A stretch of DNA of 64,000 bases from Planctomycetota bacterium (GTDB lineage: Bacteria > Planctomycetota > UBA8742 > UBA2392): the NCBI GenBank assembly GCA_020849795.1, contig JADZFR010000004.1:60339-124338 (forward strand). Direction: 5' to 3'. Shown one piece after another: positions 1 to 6,516 of the stretch. Within the stretch, counting starts at the first letter, position 1, and each line of letters begins with the position of its first letter. A program made the position numbers and the translations under genes. The notes beneath the pieces are model-generated. The model had not been told where the DNA came from, did not search any database, and saw nothing but the letters and a program-made list of their open reading frames with translations.

Positions 1-2
1 GG

Positions 3-473
3 GCCCTGCGCCTGCGCGGCGATGCCCTGTGGATGGACGGCAACACCGCGTCAGCCCTGGAGCAATACCGCGCCGCGCGCCGCGTGGACCGGCGCGACGA
101 AAGCCTGTCGTACGCGCTGGGCGAACTGCTGATCAGTACCGGCCGGCGCCGCCCCGGCCGCGCGCTGCTGTTGCAGGCCTTGGGCGAAAACCCGCGCTTT
201 CACCGCGCGCGACTGCGCCTGGCCGAGAACCTGGCCGAAAGTGCCGAGCGCGAAGCCGCCACCTTTCACGCCCGGCTGCTGGTCGAGTACGACCCCGACC
301 ACGGCGCGGCGCGCGAGTTGCTCTCCAAGCTGGCGGGCAACACCGCGGTGCGCACGTTGTCAGAGGGCGCCAAGCGGGTGGCCGAAGAAGTGGCCCAGCG
401 TCAGTCGAAAGCCGCAGAGCCGGATGACGACCCGATCGGCGACGGCATCGAAGTAGACCTCGACGACCTTTAG
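3..473 (+). CDS. TPR-repeat protein, C-terminal part (5' end outside window)
   Basis: The reading frame is already open at the left edge, so the start lies upstream and the first internal ATG (33) is probably not the real start. The visible 150 or so residues are Ala/Arg/Leu-rich helical pairs spaced like tetratricopeptide repeats (ALEQYRAARRVDRRDES, then ALGELLISTGRRRPGRALL and LRLAENLAESAEREAATF). They end in an acidic tail (DDDPIGDGIEVDLDDL). TPRs are protein-interaction scaffolds. No catalytic motif is visible and the partner is unknown. The next gene on the same strand starts 91 bp downstream with its own ribosome site. Confidence 0.6.
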   Translation, partial: ALRLRGDALWMDGNTASALEQYRAARRVDRRDESLSYALGELLISTGRRRPGRALLLQALGENPRFHRARLRLAENLAESAEREAATFHARLLVEYDPDHGAARELLSKLAGNTAVRTLSEGAKRVAEEVAQRQSKAAEPDDDPIGDGIEVDLDDL

Positions 474-564
474 CGGCCTTGCCGTGTACCAACACACCCC
501 GCGGGCGAATTCTTGTCGCACGTGCTTGTACGCTCTTCGTGTGGCTTCACTACAGGAGAGTGTC

Positions 565-1191
565 ATGAGCAAACGTGTGAAAGTTCGAAAGCTGCCAGCC
601 GGCGTAAAGCTGGGGCATGTGCACATTGACCCGCACCACGCGCCCGCTGAAAGCGCCCACGGCCGCCTGGCTGCGGGCATCGCCGACATGCAGGAGCGCC
701 AGCGCTACTTCAATGACTGCATGGAAAGCTTCGCCGAGTTCTACGGGCTGGCCGAGATCACCATGGTCATTCACACCTATATGCGTCAGCTTGACGCGTA
801 CCAGCGCGAACTGGAACGGCGAGAACGGCTTGCCGACATGATGCAGCCGGTGAGCGAGCGCTGGGACATTTCGCCCAACGTGGCGCTACGCGCCGCGCGC
901 GCCCTTGAGCAGGCGATTGCCCAGCGGGTTCGCATCAAGGTCGAATGTCGCGACGCGGCGTTGCGCGCCGTGCGCATCAAGTTCGACGCGCCGAAAACCC
1001 ATGATACGGCGGTGACAGAAGAGTTCGTGCTGAAGGTTCCGCCCCGCATTGAGGACGACCCGCTGCCCAGGTCAACCAAGCCGGTGGCCCAGCCCGAGCC
1101 GCTGCTGACGCCCGAGGAAATGGCCGAAGTCTGCGAGATGTTGAAACCGCAGGTCGCCGCCAACGAGCGAGTACCTGCGGCGGCAACCTAG
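565..1191 (+). CDS. hypothetical protein, 208 aa
   Basis: Start chosen at ATG 565 because a good Shine-Dalgarno (AGGAGAG) lies 5-6 bases upstream; the frame is open to 484 but without a ribosome site. The N-terminus is basic (MSKRVKVRKLPAGVKLGHVHID). A long charged helical stretch follows (residues about 30-95, ERQRYFNDCMESFAEFYGL, then QRELERRERLADMM), and then a Pro/Glu-rich tail. There is no signal peptide or membrane segment, so it is probably cytoplasmic. I do not recognise a family. It converges on the esterase gene with only 4 bp between the stop codons. Confidence 0.55.
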   Translation: MSKRVKVRKLPAGVKLGHVHIDPHHAPAESAHGRLAAGIADMQERQRYFNDCMESFAEFYGLAEITMVIHTYMRQLDAYQRELERRERLADMMQPVSERWDISPNVALRAARALEQAIAQRVRIKVECRDAALRAVRIKFDAPKTHDTAVTEEFVLKVPPRIEDDPLPRSTKPVAQPEPLLTPEEMAEVCEMLKPQVAANERVPAAAT

Positions 1192-1195
1192 GCGC

Positions 1196-2869
1196 CTAGA
1201 ACTCGTCTTCTTCTTCGCCGGGTTTGGGCTTGGTGGGTGCCTTTACGCCCAGCGCCGCGGCGACGTCGATTTCGAGCTCGCAGATGAAGGGCCGAGTACG
1301 GTCGCCGCTTTCTTCATACTGGCGCAGGATGAACTCGCTGCTGGGTGCCAGGTCTGCAAAGGCCAGCTCTTTCACGCCGGTACTGCCGGCCAGTGACACG
1401 ATCAGCTTGCCATTGAGCAGCATGTCGGGATGAATCTTGAGGGTCAGCTTTTTGGCATTGCGGACCTTGATGCTGATCTTGCCCGGCTCGTAGCTGGCGA
1501 TGACTCGCGCCGCCAGCACGTCGGGCTTTTCTTCCTGCTGCTGGGCCTTGGGAAACGCGCCCTTGAGCGTGAGTTCTTCTTTGCCGCGCTTGATGACGAT
1601 GCTGACTTCGTCGCCCGGGGCCTTTTCGCCCAGTGCAGCCAGCAGGTCGTCAAACGTCTTGATCTCGGTGTTGTCGAGCTTGGTGATCGCGTCGCCTTCT
1701 TTCAGGCCCAGTTGCTCGGCGGTGCTGCCCTTGACGATCATCTCGACCTTCGGCGGCGACGAGTCCGGCACCAGTTGCACGCCAAGCCTCACCCGCGCGC
1801 CGGGCATCTTGATTTCCGCGTTCGGGATGTCCGCGCCGGCCTTGCCGAAGTTGCTGATTTCGGTGATCCACAGCCACGCGCGGCGGCCGCGGTCGGTGCT
1901 GGTTGTGGTCCAGTCAATCGACTTGGGCAGCAGGTCGCGTTTCCAGTGCGGCCACAGTTCGTCAGCGAACAGTTTCAGTTCGTTCTTGATCACGGGGCTC
2001 ACGGTGTGGCCGAGGTCGGGGTGTTCCGTGAAGCGGATGCTGGCGCCGGCGCTGTTGGCCTGTTCGTACAGCGGCTTGGTGATGCGCGTTGGGTACAGCG
2101 GGTCTTTGCCGCCGTTGAAAGCATAGATGTTGCTGCCCTTCAGGTTTTCGAGAAACACCGGCTGGCCGTCGGCGGTCGGCACCAGCGGGTGGCCGATCAT
2201 CGGGAAGTAGCCGGCAAAGGTGTCCGGCATACGGTAGGCAAACCCGAAGCTGCCGCTGCCGCCATCGGACAAGCCGCTGACCAGCACCTTGTTCTCGTCG
2301 ATGTTCACGCGGCGTTTGACCTCGTGCACGAAGTGCAGCACGTTGCGCTGGCCGTCGGTCCACCACCATGCGGCGGCTTCGTGTGTTTCGGGCACTCCGG
2401 CCGAGGCGCCGACAATCACGGTCTGGTCGCGCAGGGCCACGGGCAGCGACTCGACAAACAGGCTGGCCATGGATTCGCCGGGCGAGCCGTCCTCGGCTTC
2501 GAGCGGGGTGCCGGTGACGCCGCCGTGCAGGGCGACGATCAGGTTGTACGACTTGGCGGGATCGTACGTTTCCGGCAGCCAGACCCAGTAGGGGCGGTTG
2601 TAGCCATCGGGGCATATGGTGGTCATGCGCAGCATGCCGGTGCGGGCGGGTTTTTCGAACTTGAGCCCGGCAATGGCAGCTTGCAGGTCGGCGGGCGGCT
2701 GCTGCACAAGCTGCGCGCGCAGCTTGACCCTGGCGTCGACATCAGCCTTGAGGTAGCGGGCGAGCAGGTCGGCAGTGTCAACTTTTCTGGCATCCGGTGG
2801 AACGTCCTGTGCCACATTGGCACACGCGACGAAGGCAAGCAGAAGCAGGGCGGGGAGTGTCGTCTTCAT
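1196..2869 (-). CDS. secreted alpha/beta-hydrolase (esterase/PHB-depolymerase-like) with C-terminal PDZ domain
   Basis: The 557-aa product begins with a signal peptide (MKTTLPALLLLAFVACANVAQ), so it is exported. A GGAG ribosome site upstream of ATG 2869 supports this start over an in-frame upstream codon. Residues about 90-330 are an esterase-type alpha/beta hydrolase: oxyanion segment LHGG near 115, nucleophile elbow GLSDGG with Ser near 201, and a His in HPDLGHT. A PDZ domain at about 365-440 (RLGVQLV, GSTAEQLGLKEGDAITKLDN) should bind peptides or anchor the enzyme to a partner. The tail is acidic (EEEDEF). Substrate is unknown; ester or peptide hydrolysis in the periplasm or at the cell surface is the inference. 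Confidence 0.75.
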   Translation of the reverse strand: MKTTLPALLLLAFVACANVAQDVPPDARKVDTADLLARYLKADVDARVKLRAQLVQQPPADLQAAIAGLKFEKPARTGMLRMTTICPDGYNRPYWVWLPETYDPAKSYNLIVALHGGVTGTPLEAEDGSPGESMASLFVESLPVALRDQTVIVGASAGVPETHEAAAWWWTDGQRNVLHFVHEVKRRVNIDENKVLVSGLSDGGSGSFGFAYRMPDTFAGYFPMIGHPLVPTADGQPVFLENLKGSNIYAFNGGKDPLYPTRITKPLYEQANSAGASIRFTEHPDLGHTVSPVIKNELKLFADELWPHWKRDLLPKSIDWTTTSTDRGRRAWLWITEISNFGKAGADIPNAEIKMPGARVRLGVQLVPDSSPPKVEMIVKGSTAEQLGLKEGDAITKLDNTEIKTFDDLLAALGEKAPGDEVSIVIKRGKEELTLKGAFPKAQQQEEKPDVLAARVIASYEPGKISIKVRNAKKLTLKIHPDMLLNGKLIVSLAGSTGVKELAFADLAPSSEFILRQYEESGDRTRPFICELEIDVAAALGVKAPTKPKPGEEEDEF

Positions 2870-3240
2870 TTCCAGAACTCCAGTTTCGAAGCGGTGAGGC
2901 TGAATGTCGCCCGCAAAGCGGGTTTGCATGGTGCGGCAAGTGTTGGCGCGGCGACTGCTCTTGTCGCGTCAAGAGTTTGGCACGGCGATTGCTCTTGCCA
3001 CGTCAAGAGTGACAACCGGTATGTCAGAAACCGGGGGTGGCGAGGCCAAGCGGTCTCGCCTGCTTTATCAGACGCTCAGTCTGCCCCGGACAGGCAGAAA
3101 ATAAAGCGCCGAAAGTCGCTCGTAAACAGGTTTGCAGCCAAGAGATACATGCAATTCGGGATTCCCGCACCCGAACAATGTCTGCGGGGACTGAAACTTT
3201 GGAGGACGGGCTAACCGTTGATCTCTGATTGGGGGGCGTC
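2870..3240. other. 371-bp intergenic region between divergent genes
   Basis: Non-coding region between the esterase (minus) and the sigma factor (plus). It must hold both promoters. It contains the 33-bp imperfect tandem repeat at 2943-3009. I see no convincing -35/-10 pair, RNA gene or additional coding frame. Confidence 0.5.
2943..3009. repeat. two imperfect 33-bp direct repeats, each with a CTCTTG/CAAGAG hairpin
   Basis: Copies at 2943-2975 and 2977-3009 differ at 4 of 33 positions and are separated by one base. Each contains CTCTTG-6 nt-CAAGAG, a perfect 6-bp inverted repeat (2958-2975 and 2992-3009), so the two palindromes are phased 34 bp apart. That spacing is close to three helical turns. 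They lie upstream of both the esterase gene and the sigma-factor gene. Tandem operators for a dimeric regulator are the simplest reading. Confidence 0.6.
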
Positions 3241-3741
3241 ATGCGCCAGGCAGACATCGAAATCCTTTTCGCCGAGCACGCGGCAGCCGTTCATGCGGCT
3301 GTGTACCGCCTGACGCTCGACGCCGCGGCCGCGGAAGACGCGACGCAGGAGGCTTTCGTGCGCCTGCTGACGCGTCCGCCGCGCGACGACAGCAACCTCG
3401 CGGCATGGCTCAAGCGCGTGGCAGTGAACTTCGCGATCGACACGCTGCGTCGCACGAACCGCATCAAGCAGCTTGGTGAGTTCGAGCACGAGGCGCTGGA
3501 TCGTCCGGACGTTTCAGACACGACGCTGTCGGATGATCTGAAGGTCGCGCTGTCACGCATCAAGGCCGATCACCGCGCCGCGGTGCTGGCGGTTGACCGC
3601 GACGGCATGAGCTACACGGATGCAGCGGACCTGCTTGGTGTGCACATCAACAAGCTGAAGACCGACCTGCTGCGTGGCCGTCGCGCGCTGCACGAGCTGC
3701 TGAAGGGTTCCGCACTGGCCGGCAACGGCCGCAAGGAGTAG
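3241..3741 (+). CDS. RNA polymerase sigma-70 family (ECF-like) sigma factor
   Basis: 166 aa, the size of a two-domain ECF sigma factor. Region 2 is visible as AEDATQEAFVRLL plus LAAWLKRVAVNFAIDTLRR (residues about 35-80), which binds core polymerase and the -10 element. Region 4 is a helix-turn-helix at about 125-155 (MSYTDAADLLGVHINKLK then LLRGRRALHELL). ATG 3241 follows a GGGGGG purine tract and is preferred to the TTG 12 bases earlier. The stop lies 2 bp before the next gene, so the two are probably co-transcribed, and that neighbour is the likely modulator of this sigma factor. Confidence 0.85.
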   Translation: MRQADIEILFAEHAAAVHAAVYRLTLDAAAAEDATQEAFVRLLTRPPRDDSNLAAWLKRVAVNFAIDTLRRTNRIKQLGEFEHEALDRPDVSDTTLSDDLKVALSRIKADHRAAVLAVDRDGMSYTDAADLLGVHINKLKTDLLRGRRALHELLKGSALAGNGRKE

Positions 3742-3743
3742 TC

Positions 3744-4943
3744 ATGGATTGGGACGGATACAAAGTGTCGCGGGAATTGTCGAAAGACGACAACGCAGTC
3801 CTGGACCATGTGACGGGTTTGTGCTCGGTACTCCCGGAACCTGACGGTCAAGCCGGCCAAGCCAGCGAAGACCGTGCGATTGTCGGGGAACTGGTGGCCA
3901 TGCGCTCGAAAGTTCGGGCGCTGGCCATCACCCCGCCGGCAATGCGACTTACCTTTCGCGATGTTCTCAAGGCGGCGGAGCAAGTGCCGCCCACACCCAC
4001 CAACCAACGTATTTTCTATCACCTCTCGTCCCGCTGGGGCCTGGGCCTTTTCGCCGCGGCCAGTGTGGCCGTGGCGGTAGTGACCGGCATGCTGGTGACC
4101 GGCGACGAGGGGATGTTCCGGCAGCTCTTCGAGAAGTCGAGCCGCACAGCCGCCAAGGGGTCGGGATCGCAGGCCGAGCAGTATGCACCCGACCGCAATG
4201 CTTCGGCGCCGGAAGCCTACGCGGTCGACAGCCGCTACGCAGCGCCACAGGGGGGCGAGGGGACGGACGTGGTTCCTGCACTGCAAGGCTCGCTGGTCCG
4301 CACCGGCAGCATTCACCTGAAACATGAGCGGCCGGGGGACGTGTACACGCAGGTTACGGCTTTGGTTACCATCCTGGGCGGGTTTGTTACCCGCTTGACA
4401 CGTCAAGGATCAGGCGAGGACGCCACGGTTGAACTCGAAGTCGCCATACCGTCCGACAAATTCAGCGAGTTCACAATCAAAACCGCAAACCTGGGCGAAG
4501 TCGTCAGCCAGACCGAAAGTGCAGAAGATGTGGCCGGCCAGCAGATTGACCTGAAAGCCCGCCTTGCAGAATCCGAAGCCTACCTCAAGCGTCTCGACGC
4601 TCTTTCCGAAAAACCCAGCAACGTCAGTGAACTCGCGGCCTACGAGCGCCAGCGCCGTGATGTGGCGCTGGAAATCGAACGCTATCGCCGCGCCATTGCC
4701 GCGCTGGACAACCGCACCAGCTTTGCGCGCATGAACCTCAGCATCGCCGCCAAGGCCCCCGCGCCGCCACAGAACCAGGGCGACCTCGCAAAGGCGTGGG
4801 ACGATGGTGTCGAAGGCCTTGAGAAAACCAGCGCCTTCATGCTCAAGACCGGCATTGCCGGCTCGCCCGTGCTGCTGGCCGGCGCGCTGGTCTACCTGGC
4901 CATCCGCCGCAAACGCCGCAAAGCCGAAGCCCAGTCGGTGTAG
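3744..4943 (+). CDS. DUF4349-domain membrane protein, probable anti-sigma partner
   Basis: 399 aa. A cytoplasmic N-terminal section of about 90 residues is followed by a membrane segment (LGLFAAASVAVAVVTGMLVTG, about 97-117). Next comes an extracytoplasmic DUF4349 region (about 185-360: GSIHLKHERPGDVYTQVTAL, a coiled coil around ERQRRDVALEIERYRRAIAAL, then RTSFARMNLSI). A second C-terminal membrane segment ends in RRKRRK. The N-terminal part lacks an obvious zinc anti-sigma motif. The 2-bp spacing from the sigma gene and the single-pass topology suggest it senses an envelope signal and controls that sigma factor; this is inference from context. Confidence 0.7.
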   Translation: MDWDGYKVSRELSKDDNAVLDHVTGLCSVLPEPDGQAGQASEDRAIVGELVAMRSKVRALAITPPAMRLTFRDVLKAAEQVPPTPTNQRIFYHLSSRWGLGLFAAASVAVAVVTGMLVTGDEGMFRQLFEKSSRTAAKGSGSQAEQYAPDRNASAPEAYAVDSRYAAPQGGEGTDVVPALQGSLVRTGSIHLKHERPGDVYTQVTALVTILGGFVTRLTRQGSGEDATVELEVAIPSDKFSEFTIKTANLGEVVSQTESAEDVAGQQIDLKARLAESEAYLKRLDALSEKPSNVSELAAYERQRRDVALEIERYRRAIAALDNRTSFARMNLSIAAKAPAPPQNQGDLAKAWDDGVEGLEKTSAFMLKTGIAGSPVLLAGALVYLAIRRKRRKAEAQSV

Positions 4944-4967
4944 AAACCGGGTGCCTTGCCGCCGGGC

Positions 4968-6305
4968 CTACCACCGGATCTGCTGGAACAGCGCCATCAG
5001 CTTGCGGCCGCGCTCGGGCCCGATGTGGCTTATGTGCGCGATCTTGCCTTGCAGCCAGCCCCGGAAGTCGGGGTGATTGTCGCGGTTTTCGCCGTGGGGG
5101 CCGCGCTTGACGCAGTTGTGCAGGATCGCCTTCAGTCGGTCGTAGTCGCGGCGGCTTACGTTGGTCTTGTCGTTGACCACCACGCCGGTCACGCGCTGCT
5201 GGCGGCCCTGGCGCATGATGCGGGTCTTCTTGTCGTTCAGCGTCAGGCCCTCGGTCTGCACGATCTGCCGCACCAGCCCCAGGAACTTCGACGCGTGAAA
5301 CGCCAGGTCGTCGCCGCCGCTGAACGTCAGGTCGTCGGCATAGCGCGTGTAGTCGGCGCCGAACTTGCGGGCCAGGCCGGTCAGGCGTTTGTCCATGCGC
5401 CGGCAAATCGCGTTGGCGATGCCGGGGCTGGTCGGCGCGCCCTGCGGCAACTCGGGGTGCCCCCAGAGGTGAACTTTGTAAACCTCAGCCGCATACGTCC
5501 ACGTGTCCCCTTGCCTGACCAGCGCGTCATTGATGCGCGCTGTCGTCAGGTTGGCCAGTGCAACCGCAGTGCCGCGGCCGTAGCCCAGCGATCGAAAGTA
5601 CCCCGCCACGCGCCGAAAGGTAAAGGAAGGAAAGAAGTCGCGAATGTCGGCGCAGATCACCACGTCTTTGCCCACGTGAACGCTGGCGCCGGTCAACACG
5701 TCGCGGCCTTTGCGAAAGCCGTGTGCGGCTTCATGAACCGGCAGCTTGTTGACCAGCTTCTCGACCAGCGCGCGCTGTACGGCCTTGAGCTTGGGCAACG
5801 GCACCATCAGCAGCCTCTTGCCGCCCGAGGGCTTGTCGATGGCCTTGATGGTGTAGTGCGACTCACACTCATCTGAGGCAACCGGCTTGCTCGCAAGCCA
5901 GACCAGCGTCTTGAGTTCCACGCCGACCATCGCCGCCAGCGCGTCCAGATGCGGCAACAGCGGCAAGCCGGCCGCCTGCAGCGCGGCGGCGTTCTGGTGG
6001 CGGTCCGGATGTCTGCTGGTACCGCCAAGGTGGCCGAGATGCTCGTTCCCGCCCAGGGTCTGGTCGGCCACGGGAGGCACATGGGCGCGGCTGCGGTTGC
6101 GCCGCCAGCTCAGGTAACGGTCGCGAATTCCCAGCGATTGCTGTTGCTGCACGGTGGGCGGGGGCACCGGGCTGCCATAGCCGTGTGGTTGCTGCGGGTA
6201 TGTCTGCGCGGTCTGTGGTCGCTGCCGTGGCGACGTGTAGTCCTTCTGCACGTTACCGCTGTAGGGGTCTTTCTTTTTCCCGAACAGCCAGTCGAAGAAA
6301 CCCAC
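4968..6305 (-). CDS. retron-type reverse transcriptase with ~110-aa N-terminal extension
   Basis: 445 aa from GTG 6305, chosen because the product then starts with a compact GFFDWLFGKKKDP segment behind a G-rich ribosome site; the frame stays open to 6461 but would run through the structured RNA. The RT core occupies about 115-440: motif A ADIRDFF (Asp 220 and 223), QGAPTSP at 288-294, catalytic YADD at 322-325, and the retron hallmark VTGVVVN at 372-378. There is no group II maturase domain. Residues 1-110 are a Pro/Gln linker and a basic, His-rich stretch, recalling the long N-terminus of myxobacterial Mx162-type RTs. It should copy the adjacent RNA into msDNA. No separate effector gene adjoins it; the gene lies between bamA and a DUF4349 gene. 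Confidence 0.9.
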   Translation of the reverse strand: MGFFDWLFGKKKDPYSGNVQKDYTSPRQRPQTAQTYPQQPHGYGSPVPPPTVQQQQSLGIRDRYLSWRRNRSRAHVPPVADQTLGGNEHLGHLGGTSRHPDRHQNAAALQAAGLPLLPHLDALAAMVGVELKTLVWLASKPVASDECESHYTIKAIDKPSGGKRLLMVPLPKLKAVQRALVEKLVNKLPVHEAAHGFRKGRDVLTGASVHVGKDVVICADIRDFFPSFTFRRVAGYFRSLGYGRGTAVALANLTTARINDALVRQGDTWTYAAEVYKVHLWGHPELPQGAPTSPGIANAICRRMDKRLTGLARKFGADYTRYADDLTFSGGDDLAFHASKFLGLVRQIVQTEGLTLNDKKTRIMRQGRQQRVTGVVVNDKTNVSRRDYDRLKAILHNCVKRGPHGENRDNHPDFRGWLQGKIAHISHIGPERGRKLMALFQQIRW

Positions 6306-6326
6306 GATCGCCCCCCACGGTTCAAC

Positions 6327-6477
6327 GGCGCGAGGGAGAGACTTCCAGCTCCCGGCCCAGCGTAAGCCGAGATCGGCACGATCTCGGATTACGCTGGCGC
6401 TGCATGTGAAGCCACTGCGTTCGAAAGGGGTAACCCCTTTCCCTGCACTGAAGCAGTTCAAATCTCTCCCGCGCGCC
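6327..6477 (-). ncRNA. putative retron msr-msd non-coding RNA
   Basis: Read on the minus strand, this 151-nt segment directly 5' of the RT has full retron architecture. The a1 arm (6477-6460) pairs with the a2 arm (6344-6327) over 18 positions with one mismatch and one G-U. The base immediately after a1 is G (6459), the position of the branching guanosine in Ec86. Three msr stem-loops follow: CTGC/GCAG (6456-6443), an 8-bp GAAAGGGG/CCCCTTTC stem with a 3-nt loop (6441-6423), and GTG/CAC within GCA/TGC (6418-6402). The msd stem is then two 9-bp blocks around one mismatch with a 3-nt loop (6397-6357). The a2 arm ends 21 nt before the RT start codon. Confidence 0.82.
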
Positions 6478-6483
6478 GCGGAT

Positions 6484-6512
6484 AGTCTAGGAAGCTCGTG
6501 CCATCTGAAAAG
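6484..6512 (-). promoter_or_regulatory. weak candidate promoter for the retron RNA
   Basis: On the minus strand a TAGACT -10-like hexamer (6489-6484) lies 17 bp from a poor -35-like CTTTTC (6512-6507). The spacing would start transcription at about 6477, which is exactly the first base of the a1 arm. Only the -10 and the position support it. Confidence 0.3.
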
Positions 6513-6516
6513 CGAT

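Noticed and set aside
2943..3009. CRISPR array
   Set aside because: Only two repeats separated by one base, no spacers and no cas genes.
1430..3214. 594-aa open frame on the plus strand
   Set aside because: It lies antisense to the esterase gene, is Gly/Ala/Arg/His-rich without domains, and is a typical GC-rich shadow frame.
4968..6477. Group II intron or diversity-generating retroelement around the RT
   Set aside because: No maturase X domain or intron domain V hairpin is seen, no variable/template repeat pair or target gene lies nearby, and the motifs and RNA layout are those of a retron.
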